Assembly (NCBI GenBank): GCA_903960915.1 | Contig: CAJCCO010000112.1 | Coordinates: 1 to 64,000 of the forward strand | Reading direction: 5' to 3' | Length of the DNA stretch: 64,000 bases | Source: an uncultured beta proteobacterium | GTDB taxonomy: Bacteria; Pseudomonadota; Gammaproteobacteria; Burkholderiales; Burkholderiaceae_C | Shown here: positions 39,155 through 50,035 of the stretch, in pieces | Numbering within the stretch: the first letter of the stretch is position 1 | Layout: each line of letters opens with the position of its first letter | Notes under the pieces: model-generated | Told to the model about the DNA's origin: nothing | The model's input: only the letters and a program-made list of their open reading frames with translations | Databases searched by the model: none | Made by a program: the position numbers and the translations under genes

Positions 39155-39478
39155 TTAAGCTGCCAGCTTTGCACTGGCAAGACGATTGAGGCTTACGCCT
39201 TGCTCGGCAGCCATCAGTGCAAGATTGCGGTGAACAAGCGGTGGAATGCGAACGCGGAACTCACCGCTATAGCTTTTTTCGGCCATCGCCACTGGAACGG
39301 ATTCGCCACTCGCTAGCATGTCGGCCACAACATCGCCCACCACCTTTTGGATGCCTTTGAGCGCCGCTTCGGGCGTTTTCGCCAACCAGCTCAGAGAAGC
39401 AAACTCGGCGCACAAGCCTACATGTTCACCATCTTCTGGCGACCAAGTAACGCGGTAGGTGTAGTGTTTAATATTCAT
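39155..39478 (-). CDS. hicB: HicB-type antitoxin
   Basis: 107 residues. N-terminal RNase-H-like HicB domain (Y-T-Y-R-V-T-W-S-P-E-D-G-E-H-V-G-L-C-A-E-F) and a C-terminal ribbon-helix-helix (V-R-I-P-P-L-V-H-R-N-L-A-L-M-A-A-E-Q-G-V). It neutralises HicA and represses the operon. Its ATG overlaps the hicA stop (ATGA). Confidence 0.9.
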   Translation of the reverse strand: MNIKHYTYRVTWSPEDGEHVGLCAEFASLSWLAKTPEAALKGIQKVVGDVVADMLASGESVPVAMAEKSYSGEFRVRIPPLVHRNLALMAAEQGVSLNRLASAKLAA

Positions 39479-39723
39479 GACTTGATTCCTAATTTTTCAA
39501 TAGCTTGAAGAACTTGTCTGACTTGATAGGGCTTTGCCTTGCCTCTGGCATTCTGAATATTGACGCGTGGATCGCCGGGCCAAGGAGTCTTGAAAATGGC
39601 GTGGCTACTACCGTCTTGCCTAGGCTTGCCGAAGCAAGAAACGCACACCTTCTTGAAATCATTGAAGCTTACATTTCCCGGTTCCCGGCGCATCATCTCT
39701 AGGATTTTTTCGATTTGTGCCAT
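39475..39723 (-). CDS. hicA: HicA mRNA-interferase toxin
   Basis: 82 residues with the dsRBD-like HicA fold. The catalytic His is in G-S-S-H-A-I-F-K-T-P near residue 43. ATG 39723 gives the family start; there is no ribosome-binding site for upstream starts. Toxin-first order, coupled to hicB. Confidence 0.9.
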   Translation of the reverse strand: MAQIEKILEMMRREPGNVSFNDFKKVCVSCFGKPRQDGSSHAIFKTPWPGDPRVNIQNARGKAKPYQVRQVLQAIEKLGIKS

Positions 39724-39731
39724 AGGCTCCA

Positions 39732-39787
39732 ATGGTGCCATTAATGACACCATCTGTCAACCAAAACTATTGACCAACTTGATGGTG
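39732..39787. promoter_or_regulatory. Repeats in the hicAB promoter
   Basis: ATGGTG (39732-39737), CACCAT (39748-39753) and GATGGTG (39781-39787) form an inverted pair plus a third direct copy upstream of hicA. They fit operator half-sites for HicB. Confidence 0.45.
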
Positions 39788-40022
39788 TTTACTCCGGCGC
39801 CAATCGTGAACAATGTCTAGAGTCCCTTTCATTGCTGTCATTCGCCGGAGAAGGTCTGCTGGACTGCTATGGGCAAGCTGCCTGTCGAGACCGTCGGCTT
39901 TGGGTCTAAAACTGCCGTACAAACATCCTGAAACCTGCATGCTTATTGGGTTTGCGGGTTTGTTGGGCCAGCAGCGTAATAAAACCCCTTTGAGGCGCTA
40001 AGGCAACCAAGCGGCAAGCCAG
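39788..40022. other. Stretch between the hicAB promoter and the phosphoribosyltransferase
   Basis: A short open frame (39813-40001) has no ribosome-binding site and no family features. Nothing else is recognised. Confidence 0.4.
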
Positions 40023-40676
40023 CTACTGCGTTCTGCGCGCTTTCAAAATATCAACCACCTCGGCATCGCTCACCTGCGGAAAATTACGGTAGAACTGGCC
40101 CACGGCCTCAAAGTCGTCGGGCGCTTGCAGGCACACCACTTCGTCTGCCAACTCGGCCACGCGGGCCAAGGTATCGGGGGGAGAAACGGGCACCGCGCAA
40201 ATCAGTTTCAAGGGCTTGGCCAGCCGCACGCTGCGTAAAGCCGCCATCATGGTGGCGCCCGTGGCCAGGCCATCGTCCACCACAATCACCACACGCCCCG
40301 CCGCACTGATGGGGGGGCCGAGCTGCTGGTACTGGGCGCGCCGTTGTTGAATGGTGGCCAGTTGCGCTGCTTTTTCTTGCGCCAGATAGGCGGCATCCGC
40401 GCCAAAGTAGTTGGCCTGCCGGCTCATGAAAACTTGGCCGCTTTCATCCAGCGCCCCCATGGCCAACTCCGGCTGGTGCGGGGCGCGCAATTTGCGCACC
40501 AACACCACATCGAGTTCACCCTTCAAGGCGTGGGCCACGGCTTGCGCCATGGGTACCGCGCCTCGTGGAATGGCCAGCACCAGGGGGTTTTTCCCCCGGT
40601 ACTGATTCAACCGTGCGGCCAAGCGACTGGCCGCGTCGGCCCGGTCACTGAATCTGAATCCGCTTGTGCTCAGCAC
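40023..40676 (-). CDS. Phosphoribosyltransferase-fold protein (ComF/COG1926-like)
   Basis: 217 residues. PRPP loop V-V-D-D-G-L-A-T-G-A-T near residue 130 and the start R-F-S-D-R-A-D-A-A-S-R-L-A. The substrate of this group is unknown; they are often next to Hsp20 or stress genes. GTG 40676 lies 32 bases inside hsp20, an unusually long overlap. Confidence 0.87.
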   Translation of the reverse strand: MLSTSGFRFSDRADAASRLAARLNQYRGKNPLVLAIPRGAVPMAQAVAHALKGELDVVLVRKLRAPHQPELAMGALDESGQVFMSRQANYFGADAAYLAQEKAAQLATIQQRRAQYQQLGPPISAAGRVVIVVDDGLATGATMMAALRSVRLAKPLKLICAVPVSPPDTLARVAELADEVVCLQAPDDFEAVGQFYRNFPQVSDAEVVDILKARRTQ

Positions 40677-41088
40677 TGGCTTTCTTGGGCAATTCCAGCG
40701 TCAGCACGCCGTCTTCATACTTGGCTGTGACCTTGGTGTCGTCCACGTCCTGCGCCACGGTGAAGGCACGCGACACAGACCCATGCCAGCGCTCGCTGCG
40801 CAGCATGCGGCCACCGGCCTCCTGCGTTTCTCTCTCCTCTTTGGTCTGCGCATCAATTTGCACCATATTGCCGTCAATGCGTATGCTGATGTCGTCCTTC
40901 TTCACACCCGGAATGTCGGCGCGCACCTTGTACATGCCGTCCACATCGGTTACATCGACACGCATGTCGAGCGCGCCACTTTCAAAATCCATGCGCATGG
41001 GTGTCATGAAACGCTTGAACATGGACTCCAGAGAATCGCTCAGCATGGGTTCAAACATACGGGGCTCAAATAAACGAATACTGCTCAT
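40645..41088 (-). CDS. Hsp20 small heat-shock protein
   Basis: 147 residues. An alpha-crystallin domain covers about 45-140, with P-G-V-K-K-D-D-I and the A-x-x-x-D-G-V-L-T-L motif, and a short C-terminal I-Q-I tail. It holds unfolding proteins. ATG 41088 has GAGGT upstream; an upstream in-frame start was rejected. Coupled to the phosphoribosyltransferase. Confidence 0.95.
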   Translation of the reverse strand: MSSIRLFEPRMFEPMLSDSLESMFKRFMTPMRMDFESGALDMRVDVTDVDGMYKVRADIPGVKKDDISIRIDGNMVQIDAQTKEERETQEAGGRMLRSERWHGSVSRAFTVAQDVDDTKVTAKYEDGVLTLELPKKASAEHKRIQIQ

Positions 41089-41204
41089 GGTGATTACCTC
41101 AATCAATGAAATGTTGGAAGAAATATTGGGTCGCCTGCAGGCCTTCATTCACAGCCTGCAACATCGATCCACTGACAGGTTAATCGCCACATGCACCCGG
41201 TGAT

Positions 41205-41218
41205 TTGCGAAAATTCAA
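41205..41218 (-). promoter_or_regulatory. FNR-type box upstream of hsp20
   Basis: TTGCGAAAATTCAA on plus (palindromic form) matches TTGA-N6-TCAA in 7 of 8 positions, 117 bases before the hsp20 ATG. A -10-like GATTAA lies about 30 bases further downstream, which fits activation at -41.5. Confidence 0.45.
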
Positions 41219-41247
41219 TCGCGCCATCCCCTTACAAAAGGGGCTCC

Positions 41248-42114
41248 TTATTGCAGCACCTGGCCACTTGGGTCGGTAGATTTTTGAATGAAATCGCTCA
41301 AAGCCGTCAGGTTTGGAATACTGATATCGCGACGGCCTTTTTCATTGAACTCAATCACCCCGTTGCGCGCCAAACGCGACAGCGCGCGGCTCACCGACTC
41401 CAGCGTCAGCCCCAGGTAGTTGCCGATGTCAGCGCGCGTCATGTGCACGTTGATCTGGTCAGTACGCAAGCCGCGCTCGGCCAATGAATAAGCCCACTGC
41501 AGTAAAAAATCGGCCACCCGCGCATCGGCCGGCAACGTGCCCATAGCCAACATGGCATCGCGGTTGCGCGCCAGTTGTGAACTCATGGCGGCCAGCACCA
41601 CGCGCATCAAAATCGGCTCCTTGGCACTGGCCGCCAACAGCGCGTCATAGCGAATAGTCCACACCTCGCCACTGTCCAGCGCAATGGCCGAGCAACCGTG
41701 ACGCCCCCTTGGAATACCGTCAAAACCCAACCAGTCGCCCTTGAAGTAAAGGCCTGCCGGTTGCTCGCGGCCATCGGGCGCCAAGTTGACAACTTTGAAC
41801 AAGCCCATGCTGATCAGGTACAGCGTGTCAAACGCTTCGCCACACAAGTACACCCGGTCCTCTGTACGCACCTTGCGCCGGCCAAACGGCACGTACTGCT
41901 CCATCAAGGTCAGCGACTCACGCCAGAACGAGCCCACGCGGGCGCCGCCGGGGCCGGGGGCATTCTTGGTGACGCCCTGGCTGGTCATCAGGGCGCCTAA
42001 ATCGCGGTTACGCGTGTCGTAGCGCTCCATGCCAGGGGACTTGGCTGCAGTTCCTGTCGGTGAAACTTGAAGCTTCTGTGCATCGTTGGACAGGGGCATA
42101 TTGATCTTCATCAT
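41248..42114 (-). CDS. Crp/Fnr-family regulator with FNR-type recognition helix, no Fe-S cysteines
   Basis: 288 residues. Cyclic-nucleotide-like N-terminal domain (about 60-185), then an HTH whose recognition helix I-G-N-Y-L-G-L-T-L-E-S-V-S-R is almost the same as that of FNR, with the Glu, Ser and Arg that read TTGAT. Only two Cys exist (near residues 92 and 141), neither forming the four-Cys cluster of FNR, so oxygen is not sensed through a [4Fe-4S] centre in the FNR way. It is a likely controller of the stress genes around it. Confidence 0.88.
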   Translation of the reverse strand: MMKINMPLSNDAQKLQVSPTGTAAKSPGMERYDTRNRDLGALMTSQGVTKNAPGPGGARVGSFWRESLTLMEQYVPFGRRKVRTEDRVYLCGEAFDTLYLISMGLFKVVNLAPDGREQPAGLYFKGDWLGFDGIPRGRHGCSAIALDSGEVWTIRYDALLAASAKEPILMRVVLAAMSSQLARNRDAMLAMGTLPADARVADFLLQWAYSLAERGLRTDQINVHMTRADIGNYLGLTLESVSRALSRLARNGVIEFNEKGRRDISIPNLTALSDFIQKSTDPSGQVLQ

Positions 42115-42161
42115 GGGTCATTCGTCGTAAGGCTGGGTTGAAAAAAAGGTGACTCCAAGAA

Positions 42162-42190
42162 CAAACCCGCTGTTCAATCCAGCGGGTTTG
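42162..42190. promoter_or_regulatory. Perfect 10-base inverted repeat
   Basis: CAAACCCGCT and AGCGGGTTTG flank a 9-base loop. It lies about 48 bases before the regulator ATG on minus and has no T run, so it looks like a leader hairpin or a protein site and less like a terminator. Confidence 0.5.
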
Positions 42191-42272
42191 GGCTTCAGAG
42201 TTGGCGCTCCCTGTTCGAGTCGTTCTAAATTCGAGCCACGAGAGTACCCAAGCAAGTCGAGCCGGCGAATAC

Positions 42273-42286
42273 TTGAATAGGCTGAA
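42273..42286 (+). promoter_or_regulatory. FNR-type box upstream of the BON operon
   Basis: TTGAATAGGCTGAA matches TTGA-N6-TCAA in 7 of 8 positions and lies between the divergent regulator and the BON gene. A TACCT-N6-AGGTA palindrome follows at 42293-42308. Confidence 0.42.
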
Positions 42287-42466
42287 ATTTATTACCTGTA
42301 TCTAGGTATTGCGTGCGCTTTGTCGCAGACCGGCGCAATGCCGCACGGGCGCATCAGCAACCGGCCATCTGCAGGTCTGCTACTTGCGCTTTCGCAAGAC
42401 TGGCGGGACACGGCCAACTACCCTTTAAGGCTAATTTTTGTCACCCCTTGCACTGGAGAAATTGCC

Positions 42467-43120
42467 ATGAAGACTGATTCCGATTTGAAAAAAGATGTGC
42501 TTGACGAACTCGCCTGGGACCCCCTGGTGCCGGAAGAACGCATTGGTGTTGCCGTCAGGGACGGCGTGGTCACCTTGACCGGGCACCTGGACAGCTACGC
42601 TGAAAAAGTAGCCGCCCGCCGCGCGGCAGAACGGGTCAGTGGCGTCAAAGCCATTGCCATGGAAATGGACGTCATCCCGGTCGGCCTGCACCAGCACAGC
42701 GATACCGAGATCGCCACTGCGGTAGAACACGCCTTGAGCTGGAACAGCGCCATTCCGGCCAACCAGGTACGGGTCACCGTCGAGAAAGGCTGGGTCACCC
42801 TGAGTGGCGAGCTGGACTGGAATTTTCAGCGCCGCGCCGTCGAGCGCATGATCCGACCCCTCAAGGGCGTGGTGGGCATCATCGACAACATTCGTCTCAA
42901 AGCCCAGTCAGTACCCAGCAACTTGAGCACCCGCATTCAAGACGCGCTCACGCGCCAGGCCGAGCGCGAAGCCAAGCGCATTGAAATCTCGGTGGACGGC
43001 AGCGTGGTGACCTTGCGCGGCAAGGTGCACTCCTGGGCCGAGCGCAGCGCGGCCGAAGGTGTTACCTGGGCCGCGCCCGGGGTAAGTCGCGTCAACAACC
43101 AGCTCACGATTGAAGCCTGA
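42467..43120 (+). CDS. Triple BON-domain protein
   Basis: 217 residues with three consecutive BON domains (about 5-70, 78-145 and 150-215) and no signal peptide, so it is likely cytosolic. Repeated motifs such as G-V-V-T-L-T-G and G-W-V-T-L-S-G mark each domain. It is the first gene of the plus-strand operon. ATG 42467 was chosen for its position after GGAGAA; the upstream open frame is not supported. Confidence 0.9.
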   Translation: MKTDSDLKKDVLDELAWDPLVPEERIGVAVRDGVVTLTGHLDSYAEKVAARRAAERVSGVKAIAMEMDVIPVGLHQHSDTEIATAVEHALSWNSAIPANQVRVTVEKGWVTLSGELDWNFQRRAVERMIRPLKGVVGIIDNIRLKAQSVPSNLSTRIQDALTRQAEREAKRIEISVDGSVVTLRGKVHSWAERSAAEGVTWAAPGVSRVNNQLTIEA

Positions 43121-43142
43121 AGCCAACCCGGAGTCGGCGCGC

Positions 43143-43595
43143 ATGACTTACTTGCTGAAAGACCTGGCCAGCACCACGGTCGCCGTGATTGAACCCGAGG
43201 CCACGGCACAAACCGTGGCGCAGGTCATGCGGCGCGACCACGTGGGTGCCCTGGTGGTGGTGGATGCGCTGAACGAGAACAAGCCGCTGGGCATCGTGAC
43301 CGACCGCGACCTGGTGATTGAACTCATGGCCGAGGGGCTCGACCCCGGCATCTTCACTGCCGGCGACATCATGAGCGTCAACCTGGTGCTGGCCAGCCCG
43401 GAGATGGACGCCATGCAAGCCATTGAGCGCATGCGCACGCACTGCGTGCGCCGCTTGGTGCTGGTGGATGCGGACGGACAACTCGCAGGCATCGTCACGC
43501 TCGAAGATTTGCTGCAGTTTTTGTCGGCCGAACTCGGCGGCTTGGCCGGTGCCTTGTCTGGCGCCAAAGACCGCGAAACGGCAGAGCGGGCCTGA
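43143..43595 (+). CDS. CBS-domain pair protein
   Basis: 150 residues with two CBS motifs (about 8-60 and 75-130), for example G-I-V-T-D-R-D-L-V and G-I-V-T-L-E-D-L-L. CBS pairs bind adenosyl ligands such as AMP or ATP. It follows the BON gene closely and precedes the acyl-CoA synthetase. Confidence 0.9.
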   Translation: MTYLLKDLASTTVAVIEPEATAQTVAQVMRRDHVGALVVVDALNENKPLGIVTDRDLVIELMAEGLDPGIFTAGDIMSVNLVLASPEMDAMQAIERMRTHCVRRLVLVDADGQLAGIVTLEDLLQFLSAELGGLAGALSGAKDRETAERA

Positions 43596-43612
43596 GCGCC
43601 GCCCATTCAGCC

Positions 43613-45387
<1,775 letters not shown>

Positions 45388-45391
<4 letters not shown>

Positions 45392-46404
45392 GCGCCCCCG
45401 CTGCGACCCCAACCAGCCAAGCCAAGGCGCACACCCTGCAGCTGGACATGCTGCTGGACATGCTTCGTATCCGGCGCCTCGAAGAAAAAGCAGCAGAGCT
45501 TTACGGCCTGCAAAAAATACGCGGTTTTTTGCACCTCTACATTGGGCAAGAAGCGGTTGCGGTGGGCGTGCTGCACGCCCTGCGCACGCAAGACAACGTG
45601 CTGGCCACCTACCGCGAGCATGGCCACGCGCTGGTGCGCGGCGTGGGCATGAACGCCATCATGGCCGAGATGTACGGCAAACAATCGGGTTGCTCGCGCG
45701 GGCGCGGCGGCTCCATGCATTTGTTTGACCGAGCCACCCGCTTTTACGGCGGGCAAGCCATTGTGGGCGCCGGCCTGCCGGTGGCCGTGGGCCTGGCGCT
45801 GGCCGACCAGATGCGCCAGCGCGCCGCCGTCACCGCCTGCTTTTTTGGCGAAGGTGCCATGGCAGAAGGGGCATTCCACGAGGCCATGAACCTGGCCGCC
45901 CTGTGGCACTTGCCGGTGCTGTTTTGCTGTGAAAACAACCTGTACGCGATGGGCACCGCCCTGGCCCGCTCTGAATCACAAACCGACCTCTGCGCCAAAG
46001 CCGCCAGCTACGGCGTGCCCAGCCGCATGGTGGACGGCATGGACGTGCTGGCCGTGCACCAGGCTGCCAGCCAGGCGGTGGCGCACATCGAGCGCAACGC
46101 CGGCCCCATGTTCTTGGACCTGCAGACCTACCGCTTTCGCGCCCACTCCATGTTTGACCCCGAGCTCTACCGCGACAAAACTGAAGTGGAGCACTGGAAG
46201 CAGCGCGACCCGGTGCAACACTTTGGCGCGCAACTGCAAGCGCAAGGGCTGTTGACCGAGCCCGAGCGCCTGCAGCTCGATGCACGCGCCCTGGCCGAGG
46301 TGAGTGCCGCCGTGGCCTTTGCCGAAGCCGCCCCCTGGGAGCCCACGCAAGACCTGCTGCTTGACGTGTACAGCCCGGCGGCCACGCCTGAAGCAACACC
46401 CTGA
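45388..46404 (+). CDS. 2-oxo acid dehydrogenase E1 alpha subunit
   Basis: 338 residues, TPP-dependent pyruvate/acetoin/branched-chain E1 alpha. The TPP motif is [15 protein letters not shown] ... E-N-N, near residues 150-190. Its substrate (pyruvate, acetoin or other) cannot be decided by sight. ATGA overlap with the synthetase. Confidence 0.93.
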
Positions 46405-46429
46405 AACGACGCCCATTCAGACCCAGCCC

Positions 46430-47467
46430 ATGGCACAAAAAAGCAGCTACCGCGAAGCCCTGAGAGACGCCCTGCGCGAGGCCTTGCGCAACGACGAACG
46501 GGTGTTTTTAATGGGCGAAGACGTGGGCGCCTATGGTGGCGCCTATGCCGTCTCCAAAGGCTTGCTGGCAGAGTTTGGCCCGCAACGCATTCGCGACACG
46601 CCTTTGTCAGAGCTGGGTTTTGTGGGCGCGGGTATTGGCGCGGCCTTGGGCGGTATGCGGCCTATCGTGGAGGTGATGACCGTCAACTTCAGCCTGCTGG
46701 CGCTGGACCCCATTGTCAACACCGCGGCCCTCTTGCACCACATGTCGGGCGGACAGTTTTCGGTGCCGCTGGTGCTGCGCATGGCCACGGGCGCGGGGCG
46801 CCAAATTGCAGCGCAACACTCGCACAGTTTTGAAGGGTGGTATGCCCACATTCCCGGCCTGCGCATTTTGGCGCCCGCTACTCTGCAAGATGCGCGCGGC
46901 ATGCTGGCACCCGCCCTGGCCGACCCCGACCCGGTGCTGATCTTTGAGCACGCCCAGCTCTACAACCTGGAAGGTGAATTGACCGAACCAGGCCCGGTGG
47001 ACATTGAACGGGCCTGCGTGCGCCTGCCCGGCACACAGGTCAGCCTGATCACCTACGGCGGCTGCCTGCCCAAAGCCCTGCAGGCGGCGCAAGAACTTGA
47101 AGCGCAAGGCATCAGCGCCGAAGTGCTGGACCTGCGGGTGCTGCGCCCGCTGGACGAGGCCAGCATTTTGGCGTCGGTGCGCAAATGCCGGCGCGCCGTG
47201 GTCATTGACGAAGGCTGGCGTTCGGGTGGCCTGGCCGCCGAGGTGATGGCGCGCATTGGCGAGCAGGCCTTCTACGAGTTGGACGCCCCACTGGCCCGCG
47301 TCTGCAGCCAGGAAGTGCCCATTCCCTATGCGGCGCATTTGGAGCAAGCCGCCCTGCCACAAGTGGCCCAGATCGTGGCCGCAGCACGCCAACAGTTGGG
47401 GCTGCCGACGCTTGTGCCACATGCAAACCAAAATCCAAACCCAGGCTTGCAAGGAGGCGCCGCATGA
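46430..47467 (+). CDS. 2-oxo acid dehydrogenase E1 beta subunit
   Basis: 345 residues, pairs with the E1 alpha to decarboxylate the oxo acid. Family segments [12 protein letters not shown] and R-I-R-D-T-P-L-S-E are clear. ATG 46430 was chosen for the family start; the longer upstream frame lacks support. ATGA overlap with E2. Confidence 0.94.
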   Translation: MAQKSSYREALRDALREALRNDERVFLMGEDVGAYGGAYAVSKGLLAEFGPQRIRDTPLSELGFVGAGIGAALGGMRPIVEVMTVNFSLLALDPIVNTAALLHHMSGGQFSVPLVLRMATGAGRQIAAQHSHSFEGWYAHIPGLRILAPATLQDARGMLAPALADPDPVLIFEHAQLYNLEGELTEPGPVDIERACVRLPGTQVSLITYGGCLPKALQAAQELEAQGISAEVLDLRVLRPLDEASILASVRKCRRAVVIDEGWRSGGLAAEVMARIGEQAFYELDAPLARVCSQEVPIPYAAHLEQAALPQVAQIVAAARQQLGLPTLVPHANQNPNPGLQGGAA

Positions 47468-48684
47468 TCGACTTTGCCCTGCCCTCACTGGGTGCCGACA
47501 TGAGCGAGGGCACCTTGCTGACGTGGCACGTGCAACCCGGCGACACCGTCAGCCGTGGCCAGGTGGTCGCGGTAGTGGACACCTCCAAGGCGGCCGTCGA
47601 TGTAGAAATATGGCAAGACGGCGTGGTGGACGCACTGCTGGTTCAACCGGGCGAAAAAGTGCCGGTGGGCACCGTGCTGGCGCGGCTGCGCACCGCACAA
47701 GAAACCCCTTCAGCCCCCTTGCAGGCGCCCCAACCCGTTGCACCTTCTGCGCCTGCAGCCCCGCGCCTGCGAATCTCCCCAGCCGCGCGTCAGCGTGCGC
47801 AAGTGCTGGGACTCGACCCGTCGCAACTCCAGGGCACAGGGGCGAATGGCGCCATCACGCTGGCCGATGTGGAGGCGGCTACTCACGCGACTCACGCGAC
47901 GCATGTTACTCACGCCACTGAAACAGCACCAACGTCATCACCCACATCATCGCCAACGCCAACGCCAACGCCATCACCAGCCCAGCGCCAGGCCGCCATG
48001 CGCAGCGCCATTGCCGCCACCATGAGCCGCTCCAAGCGCGAGATACCGCACTACTACCTGAGCCACAGCATCAACCTAAGCCCGGCACTGGAGGCGCTGC
48101 AAAACGTCAACCAGAACTTAGCCCTGACCGAGCGCATCCTGCCCACCGTGTTGCTGCTCAAAGCCGTAGCGCTGGCGGTGCAGCACACGCCCGAGTTGAA
48201 TGGCTTCTACTTGGACGGCCAATTCCAACCCAGTGCGGCGGTCCACCTGGGCGTGGCCATATCGCTGCGCGGTGGCGGCTTGGTGGCGCCTGCGCTGCAT
48301 GACGTGGCCGATAAAGCGCCCGCCCAATTGATGCAGGCGCTAGCCGATCTGGTCAAGCGCGCGCGGGCCGGTTCACTGCGCAGCTCGGAGATGAGCGACC
48401 CCACCCTGACCGTCACCCACCTGGGCGACCAGGGCGTGGAAGAAGTTATGGGTGTGATCTACCCGCCGCAGGTGGCGCTGGTGGGTTTTGGCAGCGCGCT
48501 GGCGCGGCCCTGGGTGCTGGGCCGCCGCGTTGCCGTTCAGACCGTGGTGCGCGCCACCCTGGCTGCTGACCACCGCGCCTCTGACGGCCACCGGGGCGCC
48601 CTGTTTTTAAGAGCGCTCGACGAAGTGCTGCAAACCCCCGCGCAACTGTTTGCGCCCCACCCCCAACAGACGCCCACCCCATGA
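47464..48684 (+). CDS. Dihydrolipoamide acyltransferase (E2)
   Basis: 406 residues. One lipoyl domain (about 1-75) with lipoyl Lys in D-T-S-K-A-A, a peripheral-subunit-binding domain (about 100-140, I-S-P-A-A-R-Q-R-A), a Thr/His/Pro-repeat linker (about 140-175) and the catalytic domain with D-H-R-A-S-D-G near the end. The missing E3 (dihydrolipoamide dehydrogenase) must come from elsewhere. The stop overlaps the acyl carrier protein gene by 4 bases. Confidence 0.94.
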   Translation: MIDFALPSLGADMSEGTLLTWHVQPGDTVSRGQVVAVVDTSKAAVDVEIWQDGVVDALLVQPGEKVPVGTVLARLRTAQETPSAPLQAPQPVAPSAPAAPRLRISPAARQRAQVLGLDPSQLQGTGANGAITLADVEAATHATHATHVTHATETAPTSSPTSSPTPTPTPSPAQRQAAMRSAIAATMSRSKREIPHYYLSHSINLSPALEALQNVNQNLALTERILPTVLLLKAVALAVQHTPELNGFYLDGQFQPSAAVHLGVAISLRGGGLVAPALHDVADKAPAQLMQALADLVKRARAGSLRSSEMSDPTLTVTHLGDQGVEEVMGVIYPPQVALVGFGSALARPWVLGRRVAVQTVVRATLAADHRASDGHRGALFLRALDEVLQTPAQLFAPHPQQTPTP

Positions 48685-48941
48685 ACGCCGAACCGCAGAA
48701 TCTGTTGCCCCTGCTGCCCACGCTCATCCAACTGCTGCAAAAAATTGCGCCGGAGTTGGAAGCCAACACCCTGCGCCCCGAGCAACCGCTGCGCCAACAG
48801 CTAGACCTCGACTCCATCGACTGGCTCAACTTTTTGATCAGCGTGCACCAGCACTTTGGCGTGGAGATCGCAGAAGCCGATTACGCGCAGCTGCAAAGCC
48901 TCAATGACCTGGCGGGGTATGTGCAGGGGAAAAGCGGCTGA
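48681..48941 (+). CDS. Acyl carrier protein
   Basis: 86 residues. The phosphopantetheine Ser is in L-D-S-I-D-W near residue 40 of a four-helix carrier fold. This is not the housekeeping AcpP, whose motif is D-S-L-D. It ends the E1-E2 operon by a 4-base overlap, which ties it to that complex, perhaps as an acyl acceptor. Confidence 0.9.
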   Translation: MNAEPQNLLPLLPTLIQLLQKIAPELEANTLRPEQPLRQQLDLDSIDWLNFLISVHQHFGVEIAEADYAQLQSLNDLAGYVQGKSG

Positions 48942-48985
48942 GGGCAGGTCGCAGAAAACACCGCCTGACCAGGCATCCATAACAA

Positions 48986-49957
48986 TCAGTAGCCGCGTCC
49001 GTTGCTGTCAAGCTTGTCACGGGCACTTCGGTATTCCTGGTGCAAGCGTTCAACCACTTGCGCTGCGGAAGCGATGTCATGCACCGCACCAATACCCTGA
49101 CCACAACCCCAAATGTCGCGCCAGGCTTTGGCTTTGGCGCCACCCCCTTCAAACCGCATGCTGCTCGGGTCATTGAGAGGCAAGTTGTCAGGGTCAAGGC
49201 CGGCGGCAATGATGGAGGGGCGAAGGTAATTGCCATGCACCCCAGTGAAAGCATTGGTGTACACAATGTCTTGCGCTTGCCCACTGACAATCCCCTGCTT
49301 GTAGGCTTCGCTGGCGTTGGCCTCGTGGGTTGCGATGAAGGCCGATCCGATGTAGGCAAAATCGGCGCCCAAGGCCTGGGCTGCCAACACGGAGGCGCCG
49401 CAGCCTATAGAGCCAGACAACGCAATCGGGCCATCAAACCACTCACGCGTTTCTTGCATCAAAGCAAACGGCGACTGCCGTCCTGCATGGCCACCCGCAC
49501 CCGAGGCCACCAGAATCAATCCATCCGCCCCCCTCTCAATAGCCTTGCGCGCAAAAGTTTGATCAATCACGTCGTGAAACACCAGGCCGCCGTAAGAGTG
49601 AATGGCGTCGTTCACTTCAGGACGCGCACCCAGCGAAGTGATTATTAGTGGCACTTTGTACTTGACGCAAAGTTCTACATCGCGCATCAAACGGTCGTTG
49701 GTCTTGTGCACGATCTGGTTGACCGCGAATGGGGCTGACAGCTGCGTTGGATGCAGCCGGTCATGTTCTGCCAGTTCATCCCTGATGCGCACCAGCCATT
49801 GCTCCAGCAACTCAGCCGGCCTGGCATTGAGGGCAGGAAATGAACCCACGATGCCGGCTTTGCACTGCGCAATCACCAGGTCTGGATTGGACACAATGAA
49901 AAGTGGCGAACCAATGACTGGAATCTTCAATCGCTTTTTTATCTCATCAATCGTCAT
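48986..49957 (-). CDS. Nitronate monooxygenase-like FMN protein
   Basis: 323 residues, TIM-barrel of the 2-nitropropane dioxygenase type (I-K-I-P-V-I-G-S-P, G-S-F-P-A-L-N-A-R, G-A-D-G-L-I-L-V-A-S-G-A-G-G-H). Family members oxidise nitronates or act as other FMN enzymes. Here it is the last gene of the bug-crotonase-nmo unit, which suggests a catabolic task rather than detoxification. Confidence 0.9.
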   Translation of the reverse strand: MTIDEIKKRLKIPVIGSPLFIVSNPDLVIAQCKAGIVGSFPALNARPAELLEQWLVRIRDELAEHDRLHPTQLSAPFAVNQIVHKTNDRLMRDVELCVKYKVPLIITSLGARPEVNDAIHSYGGLVFHDVIDQTFARKAIERGADGLILVASGAGGHAGRQSPFALMQETREWFDGPIALSGSIGCGASVLAAQALGADFAYIGSAFIATHEANASEAYKQGIVSGQAQDIVYTNAFTGVHGNYLRPSIIAAGLDPDNLPLNDPSSMRFEGGGAKAKAWRDIWGCGQGIGAVHDIASAAQVVERLHQEYRSARDKLDSNGRGY

Positions 49958-50035
49958 GCTTGCGAAATCTCGCTAAAAAATTTTGGGAGGAAAAATGGAA
50001 GAAAGGCACGCATGGTTTGCGTGCCTTGGCTGCGC

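Larger units (their letters stand above)
42115..42466. other. Divergent control region between the regulator and the BON operon
   Basis: 352 bases without a gene. It contains the 42162-42190 hairpin, the FNR-like box at 42273-42286 and a TACCT/AGGTA palindrome at 42293-42308. It separates the minus-strand regulator from the plus-strand BON-to-ACP run. Confidence 0.6.

Noticed and set aside
39813-40001. Open frame of 62 codons upstream of hicAB
   Set aside because: No ribosome-binding site, no family features and a decayed-looking context.
41229-41248. CCCC/GGGG hairpin after the Crp/Fnr gene as a terminator
   Set aside because: The stem is only four bases and there is no T run.
47884-47980. 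Tandem repeats inside the E2 gene
   Set aside because: They keep the reading frame and encode the flexible Thr/His/Pro linker that E2 proteins normally have, so no separate feature is needed.
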